From Prunus persica (taxonomy: Eukaryota > Streptophyta > Magnoliopsida > Rosales > Rosaceae), in NCBI RefSeq assembly GCF_000346465.2, contig NC_034012.1, positions 7,042,800 to 7,106,799 on the forward strand: DNA of 64,000 bases, in the 5' to 3' direction. The notes under the pieces were generated by a model. It did no database searches. It saw nothing but the letters and a program-made list of their open reading frames with translations, and was not told the DNA's origin. Positions 25,302 to 37,472 of the stretch are shown piece after piece (position 1 is the first letter of the stretch; each line of letters opens with the position of its first letter). Both the position numbers and the translations under genes were made by a program.

Positions 25302-28300
25302 ATATTTCATTTGTTTTTGTTTTGTTTTGGGATTGTGCATGATTTTCTTGAACTGGGTGTTTTGTGTTTATGTTGTTACTTTGGTTATCTTGACGGTATT
25401 GATGTCCGAATTTTATAATTTTTCTGTCATTGATCTTAAAAATTAGTTTTCGAGTTATTAGTGTCTCAGGTTGTTAAATTCTTAGATCCAGGCTTGGTTG
25501 CAACTTGAAGAATTAACCAAAAGAAGGTTCTTTAATTAAGCAAATAAAATGCCATTTTCACACCTCTTGTCAGGATTCATTCAAGTTTGAGAACCTGATT
25601 TATCTGTTCACTAAAACATGCATGTAAAGGATCACACTAGCATTACTTCTCAAGAGTTGCCACTAGAAACTAGGAATATATTGGTAGAGAATCAAAGAGA
25701 AGAATTCAGAAAAAAATATTGCGAGGAGTCGGAGGACAAAGGATTTATCTTTAGGATTTCAAGACTCTTGTCTTTGTTGTCTCTCCATCTTCTCTCTTAT
25801 TGTAAGAAAATATATAAATGTATATATAAGGTGGCTCACAAGAGCAATTATAAAGGAACTTCAAAAGTACGGTAAAAGGGTAAGCAATTAGAGGACTTAC
25901 TAAGACTCTTAGTGGGAGAATGTGGAGTCCAAAAGGCATGAATGTAGAGTCCAAATTGCATAAATGTAATTAAGAGATAAATTAATGAATGTGTATTCGA
26001 ATCGCTTTGAAATGAGTGTAACTAAGGCAGATCCCTTATGTACTAGATCAAAGTAGAAGGTAAAAGACCAAGAGGCTGACCAAGACTAATGTGGAAAAAT
26101 CAATACAAAATACTTCAAACAATGAATTTAATAGGAGATATTGTACAACATGGAAAAGAATGGAAAGCAAGAATTTCTGTGGCTGGTCATATATTAATGA
26201 AACACAGTGGTAAGAACTGTTGACTGGAAATCTTATGTGGCAATCTAAGCTTCAGACTCTAAGTTGAAAACTGCTGCGTAAGCAGCAAAAAGTTTATTGT
26301 CCATAAACTGTGTAGTTGAACTTAAAATCTTGAGATGGATGGGCAGCCATGTATACAGTAAAGGATGTCATCATGTTGATGCTCAAAAATGGACCAAGGA
26401 GTCAACAATCAGTCAAATCAGATAGATTGAGCTGTGTGGATCTTTTCCCTGCTTGGAGTGTCTGATGACAAGACACCAAGCAGCCATGTATACAGTAAAG
26501 GATGTATACGGTACTGGCCTACGACTCATGGATGCCCAATTTAGCAAAGGGAATCTAAATATCGATTTTAGCAAAGTCTCAGTAATAGAGGGTAATAACT
26601 GCATACCTTAAATGGGGTGAACAGTAGAGTATTTATAGTAGCAATAAAGGAGTTCACCTGTGTGGTATTTCTATGTAGGATTCGTGCATATTGATTAGGG
26701 AATGCCTGGCATGTATCTGTCCCTTTCTCAATTCCAGTGTGGGAATCTTTTGAGGTCACTCAGTGTGCCGTCTAATGATGCCATATGGAATGGGAATGCC
26801 AGCTGGTGGAGGGTCTGGTGCTACCAGCAGGTCCCATGGTAATGACTGCGGTGGGTTCTGCAGAAATAGCATGACCAAGTGCCATCTGTACCAACAGGCT
26901 GCTCGGTCATTCAGGTACCTTGTGAGCAATTGGGATCAAGCTACGGTGCTAGGATCTCCGAGTCAAATGGTCCCTATGAGGATAATACCGACCTTGCTTA
27001 TTGGGTTAAAGGAGATATCCTTAGGCTTGCTCAAGGATCCTAAGCTCAGCACTCTGATAGTGCCAAAGAGTTTGTGATTACTTTGGGAGGAGGTTGTATG
27101 CATGAAATGAAATGGTGACAAACAATCTGTTGACCTATGTTGGATGCTATAGCAATAGAGAAAACTAGGTAAAACCAAGATTGGATTCATGGAAACATCT
27201 AATAAGTGAAAGATATGGTTAATTTCAGTGCTAATTTGGAAGAAGGTTTTGTTTTAACTGTTTCTTTTGCGGCTTTTTTGTATGATTGGATTGTCATAGC
27301 TTGAAAATCTTTGAACATGTTAAAACAAAGAGATAATGAACTTATGTTTATACAAAACACAAATCAGAGTGTCTACTTATGATGCTTACTATCTCGGGTT
27401 TCCCTATAATGCAAAAACACTGCTTTTTTGGGTAACCTACATTGAATTTCTGCTCTATAATATTAATTTTTTTTCAGAAAAATTTTATGGAAATCATATC
27501 TTGCCACAAGCAGCTTCAACAATCCCGACATTAGATGGGGAAGCAGAGGGCAATACTGCTGGTTTGGTAAGATTTATCCTCTACTAGTTCTATTATTTCC
27601 TTTGTAGTATTTTATATCATATTGTTGACAGTAAACGTGTCTTTTAATTTTAGCGGAATTTTGAGAGTACTAAACTGAGAATAAAGAAGATGTTCAACAA
27701 GGTTGATCTCACTGTTTCCTCATATGACACTGCTTGGGTGGCAATGGTCCCTTCTACAAATTCCCTGAAGGACCCTTTTTTCCCTGAATGCGTAAACTGG
27801 CTATTGGGAAATCAACTCTATGATGGTTCATGGGGTCCTCCAAATTTGCATCCCTTGTTGATGAAAGATGCTCTCTTGTCCACCATAGCATGTATCCTTG
27901 CACTAAAACGGTGGAGTGTGGGTGAAGAACAAATTAACAAGGGTATATCTATTGTTCTTGCCTCTTGTTAACTGCCAAGTTTCCTCCATTAATGTTCTAT
28001 AAATGAACACCTCTCTTTTTCTTTTAGGGCTACATTTTATCGAATCAAATTTGGCTTCAGCTAATGATGAAGAGCTACATTCTCCTGTTGGATTTAATAT
28101 AATGTTTCCTGTGATGATTGAATCTGCCATGAAGTTGGATATGAATCTTCCCCTGGGAGCACCGACTCTAGATGCTTTGTTTCACAGGAGAGAACGTGAG
28201 CTTAAAAGGTATATTTTGTTTCTTCTTTTCTTGTTTTAAGTTTGGTCCTATCTCATTGTTATTTATTACTATTATTACTGTTGTTGTTGTTATTATTATT

Positions 28301-31300
28301 ATTATTGTTGTTGTTGTTGTTGTTGTTATTATTATTATTTTATTGTTCTTATTTTATCCTATCACTAGGCTATCGAGCCAGGTGAGCTCAAATCTGTAGA
28401 TGTGGAATTAGCTTTGTCTATTAGATAGGAAAGGAATGGATATATGTGATACAATCAGTTCATATGCCAGTCAAAATAATGGAAATGCACTGGTATGGTT
28501 AAATTTCTGTATTGCATCCTAAATTATTCTAAAAGATCTCCATTCCAAAATGTTATCATTTAGCAGTTATGGAAGCAACTCAGAGGGGTGGAGAGCCTTC
28601 TTAGCATATATTTCAGAAGGATTTGGAAAATCGCAGGATTGGGAGTTGGTCATGAAGTATCAAAGGAAGAATGGGTCCTTGTTTAATTCACCGTCAACCA
28701 CAGCCGCTGCTTTTACTCACCTTAAAAATGCTGATTGTCTTAAGTACCTCCGCACACTCTTAGAAAAGTTTGGAAATGCAGGTTCATCATTCCAAATTTT
28801 CCATTAATTTTCTAGGTGTATCTACTATATCAGGATAAAGTTTAATCGATTATTTTCAACTTATTATTTTCAGTTCCAACGGTTTATCCTCTAGAGAACT
28901 ATGCCCGTCTTTCTATGGTTGCCAGTCTTGAAAGTTTGGGTATTGATCGACATTTCAGGGAGGAAATAAGAAGTGTACTGGACGAAACATACAGGTAATG
29001 TTTCCTATACATGTAAGCACCAGTGAATGATGTGTTTGGGTGTAGCTTGGACGACGAATTAATTGTGATGATTTTAATCATTCTCAAGTGAAATATTATA
29101 TTTAGAGATTTATTAGTTTTCATCCATGGGGAAGCATGACATTAGCCAACAAACAGATGCTGGCTGCATGGTGATGAAGATATATTTTCTGATGCTGCCA
29201 CCTTTGCAATGGCATTTCGGCTCTTACGTGTTAATGGATATGATGTTTCTGCAGGTATTTTCAGTTTAGGTGCATTGGTCTTCATGAGTTTGTTTTTGGC
29301 AAAAAATATTTAATTGATTCATGCTGTCTTGTAGATCCATTAAGTCAATTTTCAGAAGATTGTTTCTTTAATTCCCTTGGAGGATATTTGAAGGACATTG
29401 GTGCTGCCTTAGAATTGTTGAGGGCTTCAGAATTCATCATACATCCAGATGAATCAGTTATGGAGAAACAAAATTACTGGACAAGTCATTTTCTGAAACA
29501 GGAGTTATCAAATACTTTAGTTCAGGGTCATATATTCAATAAGCACATTGTCCTAGAGGTAGCTTGTTATGAGAACTCTTATCATATTGATTTGGTGTTT
29601 TAGCTTTTTATAATCCCTAAAAATGCAACTTTGATTGTTTTCAGGTGGAAGATGTTCTTAAATTTCCTTCCTATGCAAATTTGGGTCGGTTGTCAACCAG
29701 GAGGGCTATAAAATATTACAACACAGATAGTACAAGGATTTTAAAATCTTCTTACCGGTAAACCTCTAGTATTTTCTTCCACAGCCCCTGTTCTTCCTTT
29801 TCCTTTTTAAGAAGAAATTGATTTCTGTTGAGTTATAATAATGGACCAGTGTATATTACTTATTGATCGTTATGCTCTTCTTATGTTAGTTGTTTGAATA
29901 TTGGCAATGAAGATTTCCTAAAATTGGCAGTGGATGACTTCAATATTTGCCAATCTATACACCGTGAAGAACTCAACCATCTTGCAAGGTACATATTGTT
30001 ACTACACACACACACACACTCTCTCTCTCTCTCTCTCTCTCTCAAGCTGAGCTTCTTTTTTCTAGATTTTCTGCTTCTTGCTTTCATTGCTTAAAGGAAT
30101 GCTGCATAATTGTATTTTATTTATTTACTATATTGTGATTTCCCTCCATGTAAGCAGGTGGATTGAGGAGAACAGATTAGACAAGCTAAATTTTGCTAGG
30201 CAGAAGCTGGCATACTGCTACTTCTCTGCTGCTGCAACCCTTTTTCCTCCTGAACTATCAGATGCCCGCATATCATGGGCCAAAAATGGAGTGCTTACAA
30301 CTGTGGTTGATGATTTCTTTGACATTGGAGGTTCTGAAGAGGAATTGGTAAACCTCATACAATTGGTCGAGAAGTATGTTTCCTTTTCCCATTCCTTCCC
30401 TATTATTTTTTATTTCTGACAGAGGTCTTAAAAGTTCGTTGTAATTGGACCTCAGGTGGGATGTGAATGTGAGTGTTGATTGTTGTTCCGAGCATGTTGA
30501 AATTATATTTTCAGCACTTAAGGACACAATTAATGAGATTGGAGTCAAGGCATTCAAGTGGCAAGGACGCAGTGTGACAAGTCACGTAATTGAGATTGTA
30601 AGTTGGAATCTTTTAATTTGTCCTTGTTATCATTGCTTTATCTATTGAGTAATATCGGAAAATATTTTTCTAAAAGCACTAGTTATCCTCCTAAGCAGCT
30701 TAAAATGCACTTCACATTCCTGAACACTCTCTTACACTGATTTTGATGGTACCTTATTCTGTCTGTCTGGTGGATGATAAGATGGTTATTTGATTTTCTA
30801 TTCCCTGACTTCACAAAAGTAGAGTACATGACAAAGGAGTCTAAATGGTCTTTATCATGTTCATTCTTTTATTCATTTAACTAGGGATGAAGTGAGCTAT
30901 CTTTGATTTTCAGTGGTTAGATTTGCTCAAGTCTATGTCGAAGGAGGCTGAGTGGTTGAGAAACAAGTCGGTGCCAACAATGGATGAATATATGACAAAT
31001 GCATATATATCATTTGCGTTGGGACCAATTGTTCTCCCAGCTCTCTATTTGGTGGGGCCTAAGCTTTCAGAGGAGGTTGTCAGAAATTCCGAGTTTTATA
31101 ATCTGTATAGACTTATGAGCACTTCTGGGCGTCTCCTCAATGATATCCAAGGCTTTAAGGTAGACAACATCACCCCATTCTCCTTGAGAAAATAAAAAAA
31201 TAAAAACCAATATCCCATCTAACATTGTTAACTCATAACTCCTTGCTACGTTGCAGAGGGAATCTGCGGAAGGGAAGCTAAATGCTTTAACGTTGGCCAT

Positions 31301-31580
31301 GATTCATGGCAACAGGGTCGTCACTGAGGAGGAGACCATCAATGAGATGAAGAGTGTTATAACGAGTAAGAGGAGAGAATTGCTAAGACTAGTTTTGCTA
31401 GAGAAGGGTAGCATAGTACCAAGAGCTTGCAAGGATTTGTTTTGGAATATGAGCAAAGTGCTGCATCTATTTTATGCAAAGAATGATGGATTCACTGCAC
31501 ATGATATGATGAAGACTGTTATGGCAGTAACTGAAGAACCCATCGTTGCCGATGAATTTTGTAACCAATCTCATGTGTAG
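25203..31580 (+). CDS. KS1: ent-Kaurene synthase (class I diterpene synthase), intact copy
   Basis: The enzyme ionises ent-copalyl diphosphate and cyclises it to ent-kaurene, the plastid step that leads to gibberellins. Fourteen exons join in phase to 804 aa: 25203-25257, 27478-27566, 27654-27942, 28028-28208, 28564-28781, 28874-28994, 29157-29254, 29335-29558, 29645-29757, 29890-29988, 30158-30373, 30456-30597, 30914-31159 and 31257-31580. A Ser-rich N-terminus suits a transit peptide. The beta-gamma half has [14 protein letters not shown] and no DXDD, so it is not bifunctional. The alpha domain has DDFFD at 547-551 and the NSE/DTE-type NDIQGFKRE at 691-699 for Mg2+ and diphosphate binding. 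Ile-654 in GPIVLP matches the position where Ile favours kaurene and Thr favours pimaradiene in KS-like enzymes, known from rice and Arabidopsis work. Length and intron pattern fit plant KS. A specialised KS-like role cannot be excluded. Confidence 0.93.
25261..25299. repeat. (TC)n microsatellite at the start of KS1 intron 1
   Basis: An unbroken CT tract begins four bases after the exon 1 donor. The second kaurene synthase copy has a shorter CT tract at the same place (33013-33031), so the repeat predates the gene duplication and has changed length since. Confidence 0.9.
26040..26190 (+). pseudogene. LINE reverse-transcriptase C-terminal relic in KS1 intron 1
   Basis: One reading frame gives [19 protein letters not shown], then [15 protein letters not shown]. 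This resembles the conserved tail of plant LINE polyproteins (GRPxxTW...DRxxWRxxI). A CGA-to-TGA type stop interrupts it. No endonuclease or poly-A tail was found nearby, so it is a short truncated copy. Confidence 0.55.
28255..28345. repeat. (GTT/ATT)n microsatellite in KS1 intron 4
   Basis: Trinucleotide blocks alternate between ATT and GTT in the intron between exons 4 and 5. The corresponding intron of the second copy is short (35702-35828) and lacks the expansion, so the expansion followed the duplication or was lost from copy 2. Confidence 0.9.
30005..30043. repeat. (AC)n(TC)n microsatellite in KS1 intron 10
   Basis: An AC run passes into a CT run a few bases after the exon 10 donor. 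The pseudogene copy has a Copia insertion at the equivalent place, 8 bp after its exon 10. Confidence 0.88.
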
Positions 31581-32959
31581 TAGATTTCTCCATACAAAAA
31601 AATTGCTCTTTACCAGTCAGTAAACCAAATAGGGATGATATATGGTGCTTATGGAAATATGGATGTGGTTGATCAAGTTTGGAGGGAAAACTAATTTTAG
31701 ATTATCTTATAGTTTTCTCTATGGCTGTTCTCTCTTCTATTCTATGACAAACCAACTCACTCTTTCTAATTGATTCATGTGGCACATGCACAGAATAGAA
31801 TGGTTGCACATGACAGGCTAACCAATGAGAATGTAAACCTTTTTTATTTATTAAATATTTGCAAGTTAATAATATTAGTAAATATGTTCTATACTAACCA
31901 CCACCAAGTTCTTATTCTTGTGTCAGTAAGGACAATCAAATCTAAACAAAAAAAATATATTATATATGATTCTTGATATTATTAATTTACTGTGTGGGCC
32001 CATATATTGTAGCACGCGAGGCACGTAGGCAGAATAATTTTTAGCTATCTATAATGATTTTCTGCAGATGCAAACGAATGTGTTCACATGTTTGTACGGA
32101 AAGCCAACTTTTGTCTTATTTTCTGTCCTATTTATGCAAATCCTATCGGATTTGGATTCTCTTTATTGTCAGTTTCAATTGCTGGGAAATCTGGAAGCAC
32201 CACAGTGTGATTGTGTTCCTCCAAATCCTGATGCTTTCATTCTCAAATGAAGAATGCTTGGCTACGCAGACAAATCACAGTATGACACTAGTGTTTCATT
32301 TTCTATGTACGTGTAACGAATAGTGACTCATTCCATGTAAAGAGCTAATGCCCTGGATCATCCCAAAATGCGTCATTTATGAAAACCAATACTGGTGCTG
32401 CATGCATGGGATCATTCTATCCCATATATCTGGTATGCATAGCATAGCTCTTTCTACTGCTTTTGTTTTCCGTTTTATTGTGTTTTGTTATGTGGCCTTT
32501 GTTTTGTGCACTCTTCTTATGTCTTGTTTGACTTGGCCCCTGCATCCTCCTCTTGCTGGCTGCATCGATTCTTTCTTCCTTCTTGCTCTGCCGTTTGGCT
32601 TGATTATATTCATTTCCTACCAAAAGAAAGAAAACGAAGTTGGTCAAAACGTCAAAGAAACATTGTCAGAAAATTTACCAACAATGTAAAATTGGAAACT
32701 CAGAATGTAGCTTGGATTGGAGAGCAACGAATATGAATAAATTCCAATAGCCATCCATGACTTAATTTAAACTTTAGAGCTTTCTATTGGCCGTATCTCC
32801 GATTCCCTTGCCATTTTAATTCTCAGGCTCTCCATTCACCACATACTTACATATATACACATATATATTCCAACTCTCTCATTCAAATCTTTCTCTTTCC
32901 CTTTTGGAGTTAAAACTGTCTGTCACATTCTCTTCGTTCATTCTGTACAACCATCAACC
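31581..32959. other. Intergenic region between the two kaurene synthase copies
   Basis: The first ~150 bp is the KS1 3' flank, which matches the KS2 3' flank (GATCAAGTTTGGAGGGAAAA at 31671 and again at 48090), showing that the duplicated unit included downstream sequence. No gene is supportable between 31730 and 32800. The last ~100 bp is the CT-rich leader of the second copy. Confidence 0.6.
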
Positions 32960-33378
32960 ATGTCTTTCCCCCACCTTAACAATCTTAGGTGTTCCACCGT
33001 TCCCCCATCAGGTCTCTCTCTCTCTCTCTCTGGCCGTATTCTATTTTTAATTTTTTTTTTGGGTTTATGCATGGTTTTCTTGGATTGCGTCTTTTGATTG
33101 AATGCTTAATCCTCTGTTATCTTGATAAGTGTTTGTCATTGATGCTCCGATACTAAAAATTTTCTGTGCATAACTTCCCAATTTCATATTTTGAGTTGTT
33201 AGTGTCTCAAGTGTCGAAGGTGGTTTTATGAGAAATTGGAAGTCTAAGGTGTCCAAGGACATCTAAAATCAAGATTTAAGTCATGGAAACCTCTAATAAG
33301 TGGAAGATAAGGTTAATTTTTTTGTTTTCAATGATTGGATTGCCACAAATATGAAATTCTATTAGCATGTAACCTATT

Positions 33379-34555
33379 CGTTTGGTACACAGGACTGTCT
33401 TGGCATGGACTATGTTTAGGGACTGGTTTGGCTTGGCTTGGCTTGGTCTAAGTTGGATAACACTTATCTTACGTTTGGTGTATGCTGGGACTAGGACTAG
33501 AATTTTTTTTATTTTTTCAAAAATATCTATATATATATATGTATATATGTATTTTATAATATATATAATATATGTATATATTCATACATATAATATATAT
33601 GTATATATACATGTATATAAGTATATTATAATAATATTATATATTTTAAATAATATAAACGTACATACATATATATAAGTGTATATAGGTGTATATATGT
33701 ATATTATAATTTACATGGGTATAATACATATACATATATTTATATATATGTATGTATAATATAATATATAATATATATGGCTATGTTATAATAATAATAA
33801 TAATAATATACATGTATATACGTGTATATATGTATATTATATATGTATGTATATATACATATACATTATATATATTATAAAATACATATGTATATATAAT
33901 ATATGTATATATATTATATATTATAATATACATATATATACGTATATACATGTANNNNNNNNNNNNNNNNNNNNNNNNNNNNNNNNNNNNNNNNNNNNNN
34001 NNNNNNNNNNNNNNNNNNNNNNNNNNNNNNNNNNNNNNNNNNNNNNNNNNNNNNNNNNNNNNNNNNNNNNNNNNNNNNNNNNNNNNNNNNNNNNNNNNNN
34101 NNNNNNNNNNNNNNNNNNNNNNNNNNNNNNNNNNNNNNNNNNNNNNNNNNNNNNNNNNNNNNNNNNNNNNNNNNNNNNNNNNNNNNNNNNNNNNNNNNNN
34201 NNNNNNNNNNNNNNNNNNNNNNNNNNNNNNNNNNNNNNNNNNNNNNNNNNNNNNNNNNNNNNNNNNNNNNNNNNNNNNNNNNNNNNNNNNNNNNNNNNNN
34301 NNNNNNNNNNNNNNNNNNNNNNNNNNNNNNNNNNNNNNNNNNTATATATTAATGTACATATACATATATACATGTATACATATATGTATTATTATAATAT
34401 TAATATGTATGTGTATATGAGTATATTATAATAATAATATATGTGTATATATCTATATGTATTTATATATATATTATATATGTATATATGTGTTTATATA
34501 TATACATGTATATGTGTATATACATGTATATATGTACATTATTGTATATGTGTAT

Positions 34556-34629
<74 letters not shown>

Positions 34630-34848
34630 TATGTTATTAGTATTACAATATAATATATGCATCTTATATATTGGTGAATATAGGACTAGTTAATCCTCCC
34701 TTTCTACATGGGTTTAGTAGTCCCCTCCTAATGAGGTATTTTTGGTGGGCCCGGTATTAGCAATCACATCTAAGACTAGAATTAAACAAAACAAACATGG
34801 TACTAAATTTAGTCCAAGCCAGTCCAAGCCAAGCCTGTGTACCAAACG
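33379..34848. mobile_element. TIR-bounded element with an AT-microsatellite core in KS2 intron 1
   Basis: A perfect 15-bp inverted repeat, CGTTTGGTACACAGG at 33379-33393 and its complement at 34834-34848, bounds the unit. Imperfect inversion continues inside (GGCTTGGCTTGG at left, CCAAGCC words at right). The core, 33510-34670, is almost pure TATA/TATG repeat plus a (TAA)n tract at 34558-34628. There is no transposase ORF. I could not identify a convincing target duplication, so the superfamily is open. KS1 intron 1 lacks it. Confidence 0.65.
33955..34342. other. Assembly gap (388 N)
   Basis: The gap lies inside the TATA-rich core of the intron 1 element, where read assembly would be expected to fail. 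The non-round length suggests a size estimate rather than a placeholder. Long frames running through it are artefacts of N and low-complexity sequence. Confidence 0.95.
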
Positions 34849-37231
34849 ACCCCTAAGAGGTATAAGCAAAGCATATAATCAGAGTTCTCTCAACTGGTTA
34901 TAGTATTAATTCTTACTATCTCAGTTTTTGTCTATAATGTAAGAACATTGTTTCTTGGGTTACCTGGATTGGATTTCTGCTCTTTAAGATGTACTTTCTT
35001 TAATAATCTGCCACAAGCAGCTTCAACAGTCCCGAGACTAAATGGGGCAGCAGAGAGAGAGAACAATACTGTTGTTTTCATAAGACTATCCCTCACTAGT
35101 TCTATTATTTCCTTTATACTCTTTATATTGTTAACAATGTCATTAAGTGTTTTTTTTAGTTCAATCAGAATTTTGAGGGGACTAAAGAAAGAATAAAGAA
35201 GATGTTCACCAAGGTTGATCTCTCTGTTTCATCATATGACACTGCTTGGGTGGCAATGGTCCCTTCTCCAAATTCTTCAAAGGAACCTTTTTTCCCTGAA
35301 TGTGTAAATTGGTTATTGGCAAATCAACTCCATGATGGCTCATGGGGTCCTAAGTTTCATCCCTTGTTAATCAAAGATGCTCTCTTATCTACCTTAGCAT
35401 GTATCCTTGCACTAAAGCGGTGGAGTGTTGGTGAAGAACAAATTAACAAGGGTATATCTGTTGCTCTTGCTTCATGCTAAGTTTCCTTCATGTTTTACTA
35501 CGCCTCTCTTGTTCTTTTAGGGCTACATTTTATTGAATCAAATTTAGCTTTAGCTACCGATGAAGAGCAACAATCTCCTGTTGGATTTAATATAATATTT
35601 CCTGCCATGATTGAATCTGCAATGAATTTCGATATGTATCTTCCCCTAGGAGCACCAGCCCTAGATGCTTTATTTCACAGAAGGGACTTTGAGCTTAAAA
35701 GGTATGTCTTGTTTTCTTTAGAGGAACAGATATATACAACAGTAGAGTCTAGTTCGTATGCTAGTTACAACAAATGGAATGCACTGAAATTGTTAAGTGA
35801 AAAATCTCTGTTCCAAATCTACTTTTAGAGGCTATGGAAGCAACTCAGAGGGGTGGAGAGCCTTCTTAGCATATATTTCAGAAGGACTTGGTTCACAGGA
35901 TTGGGAGTTGGTCATGAAGTTCCAAAAGAAGAACGGGTCCTTGTTTAATTCGCCATCAACCACAGCTGCTGCTTTTACTCAACTTAAGAATGCTCATTGT
36001 CTTAAGTACCTACGTGCACTCTTAGAGAAGTGTGGCAATGCAGGTTCTTCACTCAGTACTTACCATTAATTTTATAGGCGTGTTTACTAATATTAGGTTG
36101 AAGTTTAATCGATTATTTTCGATTACCCTTTTCAGTTCCAATGGTTTATCCTCTAGATAACTATGCTCGTCTTTCTGTGGTTGCCAGTCTTGAAAGTTTG
36201 GGTATTGATCGACATTTCAGGGAGGAAATAAGAAGTGTACTGGATGAAACATACAGGTAATGTTTCCTATACATGTATGCACCAGTGAATGGTGTGCTTG
36301 GCTTTAGCTTTTGTGAAACATTAAGTTTAGATAGATTGTAGCTCTCTTCCATGGGGAAGCATGACATTATCCAATAAACAGATGCTGGCAGCAGGGGGAG
36401 GAAGATATATTTTCAGATGCTGCCTCCTGTGCAATGGCATTTCGACTCTTACGTGTTCATGGATATGATATTTCTGCAGGTATTTGTCAGTTTAGGTGCC
36501 TTGGTGAGCAAGACTTTGTTTTGGCAAGAAATGTTCAATTGAATATTTATGCTGTCTTGCAGACCCATTAAGTCAATTTTCAGAAGATCGTTTCTTCAAT
36601 TCCCTTGGGGGGGTATATGAAGGACATTGGTGCTGCCTTAGAATTGTTTAAGGCTTCAGAAATCATCATACATCCAGATGAATCGGTTCTTGAGAAACAA
36701 AATAACTGGATGAGTCAATTTCCTGAAACAGGAGTTATCCAATACTTCAACTCAGGCTCGTAGACTCAATAAGCATATTGGCCTGGAGGTAATTTTGTGA
36801 TAAGTCTCAGTTGTTGATCTGGTGATGTAGCTTTTTATAATCACAAGGTAATTCCCTCAAATTTCACCTTTTGATTATTTGAAGGTGGATGATGCTCTTT
36901 AGTTTCCTTTCTACGCAAGTTTGGGCCGGTTATCAAGCAGGAGAGCAATAAATCTTACAACACAGAGAGGACAAGGATTTTTAAATCATCTTATAGGTAA
37001 ACCTCTAGTATTTCCTCCTGTCTCTCTCTTCTTCTCCCTCTATTTTAAGAAGAATTTGATTTCTGCCAAATTATTATGGGGGATCAATGCAGATTACTTA
37101 TTTATCCTTGTACTCTCATGCTAGTTGTTTGAATATTGGAAATGAATATTTTCTAAAACTGGCAGTGGAAGACTTCAACATTTGCCAGTCTATACACCAT
37201 AAAGAGCTCAACCATCTTTCAAGGTAGATAT

Positions 37232-37465
37232 TGCTAAAATATGAAAACTATGAGAGAATATTTGTTTGTGGGAATTTTCTGTGTATTCTTCTCCTTGTAG
37301 GAGGTCATATTTATAATACAACGAAACCTGAATGGGCAAGTAAATAATAAATTCCTAAATCTATTTGCAGTAGGAAATCAGGAATTAAAGTAAATCAATT
37401 ACAATTATAATAGGAATTCTTAGTGTGTAAGGAAAGTAAGTCAATATCCACAAGTCACGCCAACA
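37232..37465 (-). repeat. 3' LTR of Copia 1
   Basis: This 234-bp terminal repeat starts TGCTAAAATATG and ends ACGCCAACA on the plus strand, as does 40828-41061. I found no mismatch between the two, which indicates a very recent insertion. Confidence 0.95.
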
Positions 37466-37472
37466 CTCCCCC

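Noticed and set aside
25618..25875. ORF inside KS1 intron 1
   Set aside because: Lies within a spliced intron, no family resemblance and no conserved counterpart in KS2.
25203..31580. Bifunctional copalyl diphosphate/kaurene synthase
   Set aside because: No DXDD motif in the beta-gamma half and the length fits monofunctional KS.
32348..32736. Possible small membrane protein gene between the kaurene synthases
   Set aside because: Two overlapping frames, no homology I recognise, and no promoter or splice evidence.
33781..34662. Long ORFs across the AT-rich gap region on both strands
   Set aside because: They consist of N and of Tyr/Ile/Met repeats encoded by TATA/TATG microsatellite, with no domain or splice logic.
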